Shown in pieces: positions 36,032 through 45,248 of a stretch of 64,000 bases of DNA. The position numbers and the translations under genes were made by a program. The notes under the pieces are model-generated. The model did no database searches. It had not been told where the DNA came from and was given only the letters and a program-made list of their open reading frames with translations. Source of the stretch: Bacteroidales bacterium. Lineage in GTDB: Bacteria > Bacteroidota > Bacteroidia > Bacteroidales > JAADJA01. Where the stretch lies: NCBI GenBank assembly GCA_021740645.1, contig JAIOZL010000004.1, positions 62,001 through 126,000 on the forward strand, given 5' to 3'. Each line of letters begins with the position of its first letter. Position 1 is the first letter of the stretch.

Positions 36032-37030
36032 TTAAAACGATATTTCAAAATTCAAATATATGTACTGTGAGTTTTCCTCATTTGCGGCGTAAGGGAACCA
36101 GTCCTGGTAATTTAAGGCAATCTTTACATAATCAATAGGAGAGAACTCTACACCCGCAATGATTGAACTTCCATCCTTCGCGAGGTTCCATGGTTGTTCC
36201 TGCCTTTCGAACTTGTTGGAAGATAATTTATCATATCGCCCAAATACCTGGAATTTTTTAATTGGGTAGTACGACACATAGGCTGAATATCCAAATCGGT
36301 TTTTATCCTTTACAAAATTATCATTGAACCTGTAATTATATTCCAGCCCGGCCATAATTTTGTTTTTTAGCTTATAACCCAGAAACCCTACCAGGGTAGA
36401 CTGTATGGTAGTTTTTTCGGATACATCATAATAAAATCTTGTAGTAAAATTTTTAACTGGATATAACGAAACCCCAAATCCTGTGGTGAGGGTATTGTCC
36501 GTTTGCAACTGGGTATAACCTTCCCCATTCATTACTGTAAAATCAACAGATATCCATTTGGAATGATCATAATTAATTTGCCAGGCCAGGTCAGCCGAAG
36601 ACCCAAATTTATATCTGTCGTCAAAGGATTTTTCAATATAACGATGGCCCCAGTATTTTTCCTGTACCTTAAACTGAAGGAGATCGATGATCCCAAAGTA
36701 GGAAGATATTTTACCTTTTTTGTAGCCCACATAAGCATTTTTAAAATAGGCATACCTTCTTATTTTTGAGAACTCTGAAACATCATTAGGGCTGCCAATG
36801 TCTAATTTAATATTGGCTTCAAAATACTTACTGAGCTGGCTTTTATACCCAAAATAAGCTCGCTGTATCTCAAAAGCATCGGCGTTATCTCCTGTATTAA
36901 TCTGACTATGAAAATTAGTGAAAATTTTTCCATACACAGTTCCTTTTGGTTTAAGGAAAGTGGAATCGGCTCCAAATCCTAAGAATGGAATTATTGTAAC
37001 CAGGACAATTAATAATCTTGCTTTTTTCAT
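36032..37030 (-). CDS. OprO/OprP-like outer-membrane porin
   Basis: The 332-residue product starts at MKKARLLIV (ATG 37030; three codons upstream another ATG is possible) and has a signal peptide ending near GFGA. The mature chain is a series of alternating amphipathic strands (GTVYGKIFTNFHS, IQRAYFGYKS, FEANIKLDIG) and ends in YLNFEISF with the terminal phenylalanine of outer-membrane barrels. It resembles the phosphate-selective porin O/P family, though somewhat shorter than the Pseudomonas proteins. Position among PiT transporters supports phosphate uptake. It diverges from PiT copy 2, with a shared 186-bp region carrying an operator-like direct repeat. Confidence 0.8.
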   Translation of the reverse strand: MKKARLLIVLVTIIPFLGFGADSTFLKPKGTVYGKIFTNFHSQINTGDNADAFEIQRAYFGYKSQLSKYFEANIKLDIGSPNDVSEFSKIRRYAYFKNAYVGYKKGKISSYFGIIDLLQFKVQEKYWGHRYIEKSFDDRYKFGSSADLAWQINYDHSKWISVDFTVMNGEGYTQLQTDNTLTTGFGVSLYPVKNFTTRFYYDVSEKTTIQSTLVGFLGYKLKNKIMAGLEYNYRFNDNFVKDKNRFGYSAYVSYYPIKKFQVFGRYDKLSSNKFERQEQPWNLAKDGSSIIAGVEFSPIDYVKIALNYQDWFPYAANEENSQYIYLNFEISF

Positions 37031-37115
37031 GAAATGCAAAATAAATTAAATATATCATTGAAGTTAAAATTACCCTAATTAAAATAAAATAACTTAATTT
37101 TATTTTTATCTTTTG

Positions 37116-37152
37116 TTAACATTAACTTAAGGTTGGATTAACCTTAACTTAA
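37116..37152. promoter_or_regulatory. 15-bp direct repeats with 22-bp period (candidate Pho-type operator)
   Basis: TTAACaTTAACTTAA (37116-37130) and TTAACcTTAACTTAA (37138-37152) match at 14 of 15 positions, two helical turns apart. An inverted repeat TTAAGGTT/AACCTTAA overlaps them. The site lies midway between the divergent porin and PiT copy 2 genes. Direct repeats of this period are typical of OmpR/PhoB-class regulators; the regulator is not identified. Confidence 0.5.
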
Positions 37153-37216
37153 ATTTATATCCGACTTTTCAACATAGTATTTAACTAATATTGCAAAATA
37201 TTAAAAAACAAGAACA

Positions 37217-39481
37217 ATGGAAACAATTTACCTTATCCTCGTCATCGTTTTAATTGGTCTGGCAATTTCCGATTTGATTGTCGGTGTAAGTAACGATGCT
37301 GTTAATTTTTTAAATTCAGCCATTGGATCAAAGGTTGCCCCACTTCGGGTGATCATGATTATTGCTGCCCTGGGTATTTTAGTAGGTGCGACATTTTCAA
37401 GCGGCATGATGGAAGTGGCCCGCAAGGGCATTTTTCATCCTGAGCATTTCTACTTTTCGGAGATTATGATCATTTTCCTGGCGGTAATGATCACCGATGT
37501 AATATTACTGGATACCTTTAACACCTTTGGAATGCCTACGTCAACTACAGTTTCCATTGTATTTGAATTGTTAGGTGCCGCAGTAGCTATTTCCATTATT
37601 AAACGCTATACTGACATAAATGCCCTGGAAATTAGTGAGTACATCAATTCGGCCAAGGCTTTGGCAATCATTTCCGGAATTTTGCTTTCCGTAGTGATCT
37701 CCTTTACAGTAGGGGCAATCATACAATACTTTGCCAGGCTACTATTTACTTTCAACTATAAAAAGAAACTGAAATATTTTGGCGCCCTGTGGGGTGGTTT
37801 TGCCATTACAGCCATTACCTACTTCATTTTAATAAAAGGGGCCAAAGGGGCATCTTTCATGTCGGAAGAGACCAAGGATTATATTCAGCAAAATTCGGTG
37901 CAGATTATCGGAATGAGTTTTATAGGATGGACAATTATACTTCAAGTCCTGGGATGGTTTACCCGTTTAAACATTTTAAAGCTTGTGGTATTGGTTGGCA
38001 CCTTTGCCCTGGCAATGGCATTTGCAGGAAACGACCTGGTGAATTTTATTGGTGTTCCCCTTGCCGGATATGAGTCGTTTAATTCATTTATGGCCAATCC
38101 CGGTGCCGAACCAGATGCTTTCCTTATGACCGCACTTACAGGTAAGGTAAAAACCCCTACCCTCTTCCTTCTTCTGGCGGGAATAATCATGGTAATTACG
38201 TTATGGACCTCGAAAAAAGCACGGTCAGTGACAAAGACAGAAATTAACCTTGCCCGTCAGGATGCAGGTTATGAGCGCTTTGGCTCATCCCTTCTTGCCC
38301 GCTCCCTGGTTAGAGGTACAAATAACTTTGCACAAAATATAAGGGCGCTGATTCCAAATTCCATGCAAACTGGAATTCAAAAAAGATTTGATCAGTCAGA
38401 GTATCAAAAACAGCAGGATGCATTAGGTAAAGATGCCCCCTATTTCGATGAGATCCGGGCCTCTGTAAACCTGGTTGTGGCAAGTATACTGATTTCTTTC
38501 GCCACTTCATTGAAACTTCCATTGTCTACCACGTATGTAACATTTATGGTGGCGATGGGTACTTCCCTTAGTGATAAAGCCTGGGGTCGTGAGAGTGCGG
38601 TATACAGAATAACCGGTGTATTCTCGGTTATTGGAGGTTGGTTCTTTACTGCCTTTTCGGCTTTCACAGTGGCCTTCCTTATTGCCATGGCCATTAAGTT
38701 TGGTGGATTTATTGCCGTAATAATTTTAATTGCCCTCGCTGTATTTTTTGTTTTCAGAACGCACGTTATTCACAAACGAAGATCGGCAGCTTCAGATGAA
38801 GCCGAGAGCAAAACAGGTGAAAAAACATCGGGTACGATAATTACATCCAAAGCATCCTCAGATGTGGCCCAAATTCTTTCTAAAATATCGCTGACATTGT
38901 TCACTACCGTGGAAGCGCTTTCAAAAGAAGATTTGAAAAAACTTAAAAAAGCACGCATAGAGGTCGAAAAAGTAAATAAGAAAACTAAAACGCTGAAAGA
39001 CAATCTGAGTGATACGATCACACAATTAGAGGAAAACTTCATTGATACCGGGCATTATTATGTGCAGGTACTGGATTACCTGAGAGAGGTTGCTCATAGC
39101 ATTACTTTTATTACTAAACCGGCAAGTGACTATGTGGATAACAATCATAAGCCATTTATTGAGAGCCAGATCGAGGAACTGTTTGATATGGCCAGAATGA
39201 TCCAGGAAATTATCAGTGAAATCAATGAGTGTATTAAATCCAATGATTATGAAAATTTGCAGGATATTATTAACAAACAACAAAAGATCCTGAAATTTAT
39301 CGATACCTTAAGAAAGAAACAAGTTAAACGGATCAAGAGTAGTGAAGTAGGTACGCGTAACAGCATGCTATTCCTTAATATCTTGTCAGAATCCAAAAAC
39401 TTGTTGCTTCAGTCGGTTAACCTTATGAAATCATTTCGTGATTTTTCCATAACAACCCAGGGTAATACTGCATCAAAGTAA
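37217..39481 (+). CDS. PiT phosphate transporter fused to a PhoU-like domain (copy 2)
   Basis: The 754-residue product is a close paralog of the gene at 32325. It has VGVSNDAVNFLNSAIG, FGMPTSTTVSIVFELLGAA and FAGNDLVNFIGVPLAG in the membrane part and LSTTYVTFMVAMGTS in the late helices. The soluble PhoU/DUF47-like tail runs from about residue 540 (SDTITQLEENFIDTGHYYVQV). It should be an inner-membrane phosphate importer. Compared with copy 1 it lacks about 20 residues around the fourth helix. The two copies flank the lipoprotein-porin pair; different affinity or regulation is likely. A direct-repeat operator candidate lies 65-101 bp upstream. Confidence 0.9.
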   Translation: METIYLILVIVLIGLAISDLIVGVSNDAVNFLNSAIGSKVAPLRVIMIIAALGILVGATFSSGMMEVARKGIFHPEHFYFSEIMIIFLAVMITDVILLDTFNTFGMPTSTTVSIVFELLGAAVAISIIKRYTDINALEISEYINSAKALAIISGILLSVVISFTVGAIIQYFARLLFTFNYKKKLKYFGALWGGFAITAITYFILIKGAKGASFMSEETKDYIQQNSVQIIGMSFIGWTIILQVLGWFTRLNILKLVVLVGTFALAMAFAGNDLVNFIGVPLAGYESFNSFMANPGAEPDAFLMTALTGKVKTPTLFLLLAGIIMVITLWTSKKARSVTKTEINLARQDAGYERFGSSLLARSLVRGTNNFAQNIRALIPNSMQTGIQKRFDQSEYQKQQDALGKDAPYFDEIRASVNLVVASILISFATSLKLPLSTTYVTFMVAMGTSLSDKAWGRESAVYRITGVFSVIGGWFFTAFSAFTVAFLIAMAIKFGGFIAVIILIALAVFFVFRTHVIHKRRSAASDEAESKTGEKTSGTIITSKASSDVAQILSKISLTLFTTVEALSKEDLKKLKKARIEVEKVNKKTKTLKDNLSDTITQLEENFIDTGHYYVQVLDYLREVAHSITFITKPASDYVDNNHKPFIESQIEELFDMARMIQEIISEINECIKSNDYENLQDIINKQQKILKFIDTLRKKQVKRIKSSEVGTRNSMLFLNILSESKNLLLQSVNLMKSFRDFSITTQGNTASK

Positions 39482-39557
39482 AAATTAAATTAAGATTGAC
39501 TTTTTTTACTTAATACAAAATTAACATTGGCTTAAAATGCACTTAATGCTGCCAGCC

Positions 39558-39565
39558 TATTTTTG
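39558..39565 (+). promoter_or_regulatory. -7 box TATTTTTG of the small secreted protein gene
   Basis: A perfect -7 box lies 20 bp before ATG 39585, so transcription should start near 39572. This makes the longer frame from 39537 unlikely. Confidence 0.5.
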
Positions 39566-39584
39566 TAGACTAAACAATATAAAA

Positions 39585-39944
39585 ATGAAAAAAGCAATCC
39601 TTTTAATTATATTCGCAGCATTCATCGGTTTTGTATTTGCCGGAAATGAAGGTACAAAAAAAACCGAAGCTTCAGAATCTGCACCTGTTGTAGCTGTTAG
39701 CCTTTCAGGAACTGTAATGGATTTTGATTCTGGGGAAGCCTTGACCGGTGTTGAACTAACAATTGAAGGTACTGATATAAAAACCTATACCGATTTTGAT
39801 GGCAATTTTGAATTTTCAGAGCTTAAGCCCGGCAATTACAATGTAATTGCAAGTTATATCTCTTATGAGAAAAGTTTAGTGGAAAACTATACTGCCGAAA
39901 AACCGGAAAATAAAATCGATATTAAGCTTCAGGCTTCCAACTAG
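39585..39944 (+). CDS. Small secreted carboxypeptidase-regulatory-like domain protein
   Basis: The 119-residue product starts MKKAILLIIFAAF and has a signal peptide ending near VFAG. The mature part is almost entirely one CarboxypepD_reg-like beta-sandwich: LSGTVMDFDSGEALTGVELTI, then TYTDFDGNFEFSELKPGNYNV. This is the domain found at the N-terminus of many TonB-dependent receptors, here standing alone. No barrel follows; it is monocistronic with its own promoter and terminator. It could be a periplasmic or surface binding protein. The ATG at 39537 is rejected because it lies upstream of the -7 box. Confidence 0.8.
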   Translation: MKKAILLIIFAAFIGFVFAGNEGTKKTEASESAPVVAVSLSGTVMDFDSGEALTGVELTIEGTDIKTYTDFDGNFEFSELKPGNYNVIASYISYEKSLVENYTAEKPENKIDIKLQASN

Positions 39945-39979
39945 TCGAAAAATACAAGGTAAATTTATATAAAACAGGA

Positions 39980-40008
39980 AACCCTGACATTCATCGTCAG
40001 GGTTTTTT
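39980..40008. terminator. Rho-independent terminator between convergent genes
   Basis: AACCCTGAC and GTCAGGGTT form a perfect 9-bp stem, followed on the plus strand by TTTTT. It ends 2 bp before the stop codon of the convergent minus-strand gene. Confidence 0.85.
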
Positions 40009-40010
40009 AT

Positions 40011-42473
40011 TTATTTCACTACAATCTTTCTTAGAAATATTCCCTCATCATTTTCAACTTTAAGCAGATAAACGCCTGGCGGTTGCCCCTCCATTTGAAT
40101 CAATACTTCCATTCCTGATAATTTCATTTCTTTAACCATTGTACCCTGATTATTATAGATGTTAATATTTTTTAATTGTTGGTTCGATCGGATTACAAAC
40201 CAGAATTCGACAGGGTTTGGATATATATCAATCTTTTGGTCAATTTGCTCTTCTACACCTACAATACAATCAGCCACTACCGTATCCGATTCTCCAAAAT
40301 AATAAAGGGCTGATAGAGCATATTCATATAGACCGGGATAAATAACGAGATCAAAATGACTAAAGACTGTATTGGGAAAAGATTCTATTAAAGAGTCATT
40401 GCGATATAGATTATAGCCATCCGGACCTAAGCAAGCTTCAGGTTCATCCCAGTAAATAATATTTCCAATTTCATATTGAGTGCATCCGGGATTGGCCGGT
40501 TCAAGGCTATCTGGTTTGGGCAATGTGATACAATACTCTGGCGTAGGGTTGGATTCACCACTTTGATAAACCGCTGTTACCTGGTAGCAATATTCTGTTT
40601 CAGGAAAAAGGTTTTGATCACAAAATTCAACTCCTGAAAAATTGGCGATCAGGTTGCCATCTCTGTAAATGTTGTAATACATGAGATTACCCCCTGAAGG
40701 TTGATCCCATTCCAGACAAATATTTGTGCAGTCGTAATAAGCGGTCAGGTTGTCCGGGGGTTCAAATTCCAAAACTTCAAGGATTACGTGAATGGAATCC
40801 GGACTTGAAATGGCTCCTGACTGAAAAATGATGTGACCCTCATAAATTCCCGGGTCAAGGCCCCATGAGCCCATAAACCAATTAATCTCAAGCGTTTCTC
40901 CTGAAGGAATTTCGCCGGAAATTGTTGTAGGGTATCCCAACCAGGTCACATCACTTCCGGCATAGTAATCAATGTCGCAGGTTCCCGGATTAGAGACATC
41001 GAAATAGAGATATGCCGTCATGTCAGGTTGCATTGAGGTGCTCAGAGTATCGTCAGAAAACGAAATAATACTTTCAATCAACCCAATAGTTAAAAAAATC
41101 GTTTGGTTCGAAGCAAAGGTCAATGTGGTATCCCACGGGCAATAACCTCCTGCACCAACTGACAAATCATAAGTTCCATCAGGGATTTCGACAAAAGAAA
41201 AATAGCCATCGGCACCGGTTACGACATTGTAAGTAGCAAAATCAATCATGGCTCCCTCGATGGGTGAACCTGTGTTAGCGTTTGTTAAATAACCTTCCAG
41301 AGTATTCAGAAGTGGCGGCTCAGAAATTGTTTTCGTTTTACAATCATTCAAAGGATTTTCATCTTCTGCCAACCAGGTACATGCTTCAAAATCATGCGTG
41401 CTGGAATTTGTCATATCAACCGTGGTGTCAAAAGTGTGGATGTAAAAATCGTTAACATTTATTGTTACAAAAGCTGTGTCAAAATAAGGGTTACTTCCAT
41501 TGTAGGTAAAAGAAACTACTACATCAGATTGAGGATCTATCCCATAATTGTTAATTTGAACCGAAACAATTTCAGCATTTGAGTATCCACCCACACCACT
41601 GGTTGGCTCAGTTATGGCATGTATGCCAACATCTATACAAGGAGCGGAACCCGTGCATAATTCTAAACCCCAGATCACTTCATTCTGACAATTGCCAATT
41701 AATACTTCATCACCACCGTATTGCGAGGAACATAAGCCACCTGCAATTCCGGTTCCAATATTAAGAATAGCACCCACATCAAAATATACCCCTGTTTCCC
41801 ATTCATAAATGAGATCTATTTCAACAATTTCATTTGAATTAGCACCAACCTGTGCATATCCGTACAAATAGGCTGGAACACACACATCACTGATATCAAA
41901 ACCATAGTAACTATCTCCTATGGGGCCGCACATAAAAGAACCCAAATTGTTACCTGAATGGTCGAATTTGGTGATATCCGATCCCCAGTTGTTTGCATAA
42001 AAAGTACTTGAAAAGTCATGATAAGCAATTGCTCTTACATTGGTCGGAGCTAAAAAGGTGCTAATCAAAAGTTGATTGTTAAAATCCATTTCAAAAACAG
42101 TAGAAGAAGCTGCTCCTCCATAAAAATAGGTTCCATCCCATGCCAGGTCTCGAATTCCAGAAACATTAGCTATAATAAAGGTTTCGATATAATTACCCAG
42201 CATATCGTACTTGTAAAACTCATCACCATTCCATTTGGTTGTATAAATAAACTGGCCATCACATTCAATACCTGCTTCACCTCCACCAATGGCACAGGGA
42301 AACTCAAAAATTAAATCGAATAAATCTTTGGATTCATCACTTGATGAAATCAATTTTTGACCATTCTGAAAACTAGGTGAATATTCTGAGTTTGGATCAA
42401 TTTGACTGATTGCATTGAATGAAATTAACAACCAAAAACAAGCAACAGAAATGAATTGTATTGGTTTTTTCAT
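40011..42473 (-). CDS. Multidomain T9SS-secreted protein
   Basis: Starting at ATG 42473 (MKKPIQFIS) the product has 820 residues and a signal peptide ending near NAISQ. About 40-270 look like a propeller of short repeats (GDEFYKYDMLGNYIETF, WDGTYFYGGA). A CARDB-like segment follows, then a carboxypeptidase-regulatory domain (LEGYLTNANTGSPIEGAMI), then two fibronectin type III-like domains (YYNIYRDGNLIA and the following copy YNLYRND). The C-terminus is a type A T9SS sorting domain (IYPNPVEF, NIYNNQGTMV, PPGVYLLKV). It should be exported and surface-attached or released. The frame extends upstream to 42524 but only the downstream ATG has a signal peptide at the N-terminus. Confidence 0.8.
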   Translation of the reverse strand: MKKPIQFISVACFWLLISFNAISQIDPNSEYSPSFQNGQKLISSSDESKDLFDLIFEFPCAIGGGEAGIECDGQFIYTTKWNGDEFYKYDMLGNYIETFIIANVSGIRDLAWDGTYFYGGAASSTVFEMDFNNQLLISTFLAPTNVRAIAYHDFSSTFYANNWGSDITKFDHSGNNLGSFMCGPIGDSYYGFDISDVCVPAYLYGYAQVGANSNEIVEIDLIYEWETGVYFDVGAILNIGTGIAGGLCSSQYGGDEVLIGNCQNEVIWGLELCTGSAPCIDVGIHAITEPTSGVGGYSNAEIVSVQINNYGIDPQSDVVVSFTYNGSNPYFDTAFVTINVNDFYIHTFDTTVDMTNSSTHDFEACTWLAEDENPLNDCKTKTISEPPLLNTLEGYLTNANTGSPIEGAMIDFATYNVVTGADGYFSFVEIPDGTYDLSVGAGGYCPWDTTLTFASNQTIFLTIGLIESIISFSDDTLSTSMQPDMTAYLYFDVSNPGTCDIDYYAGSDVTWLGYPTTISGEIPSGETLEINWFMGSWGLDPGIYEGHIIFQSGAISSPDSIHVILEVLEFEPPDNLTAYYDCTNICLEWDQPSGGNLMYYNIYRDGNLIANFSGVEFCDQNLFPETEYCYQVTAVYQSGESNPTPEYCITLPKPDSLEPANPGCTQYEIGNIIYWDEPEACLGPDGYNLYRNDSLIESFPNTVFSHFDLVIYPGLYEYALSALYYFGESDTVVADCIVGVEEQIDQKIDIYPNPVEFWFVIRSNQQLKNINIYNNQGTMVKEMKLSGMEVLIQMEGQPPGVYLLKVENDEGIFLRKIVVK

Positions 42474-42648
42474 GCCTCCTGATTTTAAGGGACTAAAGTT
42501 ACGAAAATACTTTTGGGATGTCAATGTTAATTCCCGGTAATTGAAGTGACCAATATACTTATCACTTTGCTGCCTTAAGGTATTTGAAGGGAAATAAAAA
42601 ATGATAAAATAATATTGTTGATGGAATACAATTTAGACCATTTATAAA

Positions 42649-42666
42649 TTGTTAATCAATTAACAA
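42649..42666. promoter_or_regulatory. Rex-type operator upstream of the redox operon
   Basis: TTGTTAAT-CA-ATTAACAA is a perfect 8-2-8 inverted repeat and fits the TTGTTAAnnnnTTAACAA form of the NADH-sensing repressor Rex exactly. It lies 51 bp before the NuoE-like gene, just upstream of a weak -7 box TAATTTTA (42684-42691), where it would cover the -33 region. NADH-controlled repression is inferred; rex itself is not in the window. Confidence 0.6.
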
Positions 42667-42716
42667 ATGTTTATAAAACTTTATAATTTTACCCGCTTAA
42701 CGCAAATAACAACAAC

Positions 42717-43235
42717 ATGCGAATTGCAAGAATCAGTAAGGCACATGAGAAAGTGGTACAAGGTGAAGTTGACCTTTCATTGATCGATCCACTGATTGAA
42801 AAATACAAAGGGAAAAAGGGGAATATGATCCCGCTATTGCAGGGCACCCAATTCCTTTTTGGCTATATTCCCAGGGAAGCTTTTGAAAAGTTAGCAAAAG
42901 AAACCGGGTTGAAGCTTAGTGAGATGTATGGCGTAGCTACTTTTTATGCACAGTTCAGGTTAAGTCCTGTAGGCAAACATATTGTTAAGGTATGTCATGG
43001 AACTGCCTGTCATGTGCAGAATGCCAATTCCTTAACCGAAGCCCTTGAAGACGCATTAAAACTAAAAGACGGAGAAACAACAGAAGATGGACTTTTTACC
43101 CTTGAATCAGTTGCCTGCCTGGGATGCTGTTCCCTTGCCCCGGTAATGATGATCGGCGACGAGACTTATGGCAAACTCACCGGGCCACAATCGGTAAAGA
43201 TTATTAAAAACATTCGGATAAGCGAGAATAATTAA
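42717..43235 (+). CDS. NuoE/HydC-like [2Fe-2S] subunit
   Basis: The 172-residue product has the NuoE fold: helical N-terminus (LLQGTQFLFGYIPREAF), then a thioredoxin-like domain with CHGTACH near residue 93 and ESVACLGCCSLAP near 130, giving the four cysteines of the [2Fe-2S] cluster. In complex I and in bifurcating hydrogenases this subunit partners NuoF. It is the first gene of an operon with NuoF-like and GltD-NuoG subunits, behind a Rex-type site. I would not call it complex I because no membrane Nuo subunits occur nearby. Confidence 0.9.
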   Translation: MRIARISKAHEKVVQGEVDLSLIDPLIEKYKGKKGNMIPLLQGTQFLFGYIPREAFEKLAKETGLKLSEMYGVATFYAQFRLSPVGKHIVKVCHGTACHVQNANSLTEALEDALKLKDGETTEDGLFTLESVACLGCCSLAPVMMIGDETYGKLTGPQSVKIIKNIRISENN

Positions 43236-43313
43236 AAAGCCTTTGGCTGTTGGCTATTAGCTCCTGGTAAATACCAAAACACAGCTAAAGGCCAAAAGCA
43301 AAAAGCTAAGAGC
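43236..43313. repeat. REP-like palindrome between the NuoE- and NuoF-like genes
   Basis: AAAGCCTTTGGCTGTTGGC begins right after the stop, and AGCTAAAGGCCAAAAGC lies on the other side, forming an imperfect stem. The same GGCxxTTxGCT words recur at 45106-45248 and 45605-45633. Confidence 0.6.
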
Positions 43314-43322
43314 AATATATTT

Positions 43323-45101
43323 ATGGAAGCAACAAAAGTAATAGTCGGCCTGGGGAGTTGCGGCATCGCAGCAGGAGCCCGGAAAGTATACGATAAGATT
43401 GCTGCATTGAAAGATGCCGAGAAACTTGACTTCGAATTGAAAAAAACAAGTTGTGTGGGCATGTGCTACCGCGAACCCCTCGTAGAGATCATCGACGAAT
43501 CAGGCACCTACCTTTACGGAGATATTGATGAAGACAAAGCAGTAGAACTGATCGATAAACATATCAATCAGCATAGCCCGATCAAAGAATATGTGGTCCA
43601 TACCGACCTCTTCGAAACCATCGACAATACCTTTGTGGATGACCAGGTAAAAATTACCCTGCGTAATTGCGGCTATATCGATCCGGAGTCTATCGAAGAT
43701 TATGAAGCAAGAAATGGGTATCGTGCCATCAAAAAAATAGCCGGTATGGGCATGTCCCGTCTGGATGTAATTCAATCGGTGCTCGACAGCGGTTTACGTG
43801 GACGAGGTGGTGGTGGATTCCCCACTGGTTTAAAATGGAAATTTGCCAACAATAATAAATCCGACGAAAAATATATCATTTGCAATGCCGATGAAGGCGA
43901 CCCCGGTGCTTTTATGGACCGCTCAGTACTGGAAGGTGACCCGCATTCTGTCGTTGAAGGAATGATTATCGGGGCTTATGCCATCGAAGCTACGGGTGGG
44001 GTGATCTATTGCCGGGCAGAGTATCCGCTGGCCATCAAACGGCTTGAAATCGCCATCAAACAAGCCAGGGAAAAAGGATACCTGGGAAAGAACATTTTGG
44101 GAATACAGGGATTCAATTTTGACATGTATATCAAGGAAGGAGCCGGTGCTTTTGTATGTGGTGAAGAAACAGCCCTGATTGCTTCCGTGGAAGGCAAAAG
44201 AGGAATGCCTCGTAAACGCCCTCCATTTCCAGCGGCCAGTGGTTTGTGGAAAAAACCTACAAACATCAATAATGTAGAAACCCTTGCAAATATCCCCTGG
44301 ATCATAACGAATGGGGCTAAGGAATATGCTAAATACGGCACCGATAAAAGCAAGGGAACCAAAGTATTTGCCCTGGCTGGAAAAATCAAACGTTCAGGGC
44401 TGGTGGAAGTGCCCATGGGCATGAGTATCCGTGAGGTGATCTTTAAACTGGGAGGTGGTATCCAGGGTGATAAGAGATTCAAAGCAGTGCAGATGGGCGG
44501 GCCATCAGGAGGATGTATTCCCGAGCACCTTGCCGACATTCCGATCGACTACGACTCGGTGAACTCCACCGGTGCTATCATGGGATCTGGAGGAATGGTG
44601 GTGATGGATGAGACAACCTGCATGATAGATGTGGCCAAATTTTTCCTCGATTTTACCCAAAAGGAAAGCTGTGGCAAATGTACCTTCTGCCGCATCGGGA
44701 CTAAACGAATGCTGGAAATCCTTACAAGGATCACAGAAGGAAAAGGTGTGGATGGGGATATTGAAATGCTGGAAGACCTTAGTTACCAGATTAAGGAAAG
44801 TTCATTATGTGGCCTGGGACAAACGGCACCTAACCCGGTACTGACGACCCTGAAATATTTCAGGGATGAGTATGAAGCACACATTAACGGTAAAAAATGT
44901 CCGGCAAAGGTTTGTAAACCCTTATTGACATATGAAGTGGATCCGGAAAAATGTACAGGCTGTACCGTTTGTGCAAAGAACTGCCCGTCGAACTGCATTG
45001 ACGGAGGCCGCAAGGAAGTGCACTTTATCAACCAGGAGGCTTGTATCCAATGCGGTGCCTGTTACTCGAAATGTAAATTCGATGCGATATTGGTAAATTA
45101 G
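43323..45101 (+). CDS. NuoF/HydB-like NADH-binding flavoprotein subunit
   Basis: The 592-residue product joins an N-terminal thioredoxin-like domain (three cluster cysteines visible: C13, C44, C48) to a NuoF core. The core has GLRGRGGGGFPTGLKW (FMN/NADH glycine loop), CNADEGDPGAFMDRSV, GAGAFVCGEETALI and CGKCTFCRIGTKRM ([4Fe-4S]). A C-terminal ferredoxin-like domain with two [4Fe-4S] motifs follows (CTGCTVCAKNC and CIQCGACYSKC). This layout equals HydB/HndC of NAD(P)H-linked hydrogenases and related bifurcating enzymes. It should bind NADH and pass electrons to its clusters. It is 88 bp downstream of the NuoE-like gene, with palindromic repeats on both sides. Confidence 0.92.
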   Translation: MEATKVIVGLGSCGIAAGARKVYDKIAALKDAEKLDFELKKTSCVGMCYREPLVEIIDESGTYLYGDIDEDKAVELIDKHINQHSPIKEYVVHTDLFETIDNTFVDDQVKITLRNCGYIDPESIEDYEARNGYRAIKKIAGMGMSRLDVIQSVLDSGLRGRGGGGFPTGLKWKFANNNKSDEKYIICNADEGDPGAFMDRSVLEGDPHSVVEGMIIGAYAIEATGGVIYCRAEYPLAIKRLEIAIKQAREKGYLGKNILGIQGFNFDMYIKEGAGAFVCGEETALIASVEGKRGMPRKRPPFPAASGLWKKPTNINNVETLANIPWIITNGAKEYAKYGTDKSKGTKVFALAGKIKRSGLVEVPMGMSIREVIFKLGGGIQGDKRFKAVQMGGPSGGCIPEHLADIPIDYDSVNSTGAIMGSGGMVVMDETTCMIDVAKFFLDFTQKESCGKCTFCRIGTKRMLEILTRITEGKGVDGDIEMLEDLSYQIKESSLCGLGQTAPNPVLTTLKYFRDEYEAHINGKKCPAKVCKPLLTYEVDPEKCTGCTVCAKNCPSNCIDGGRKEVHFINQEACIQCGACYSKCKFDAILVN

Positions 45102-45105
45102 TAAG

Positions 45106-45248
45106 AAGCTATTAGCTATTGGCTTTTTGCTATTAGTTTATAAAGTTCGCGAACCAGGACTGAAAAGAGTTTGAACAAAAAATGATCAACACATTAATCC
45201 ATAAAATAAAAACCAACAGCTAAAGGCTAAAGGCCAAAAGCCAATAAC
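45106..45248. repeat. REP-like inverted repeat before the four-helix-bundle gene
   Basis: AGCTATTAGCTATTGGC at 45107-45123 pairs in part with GGCCAAAAGCCAATAAC at 45232-45248, enclosing copy A of the 57-bp repeat. A third lone arm lies at 45605-45633 after the gene. Confidence 0.6.
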
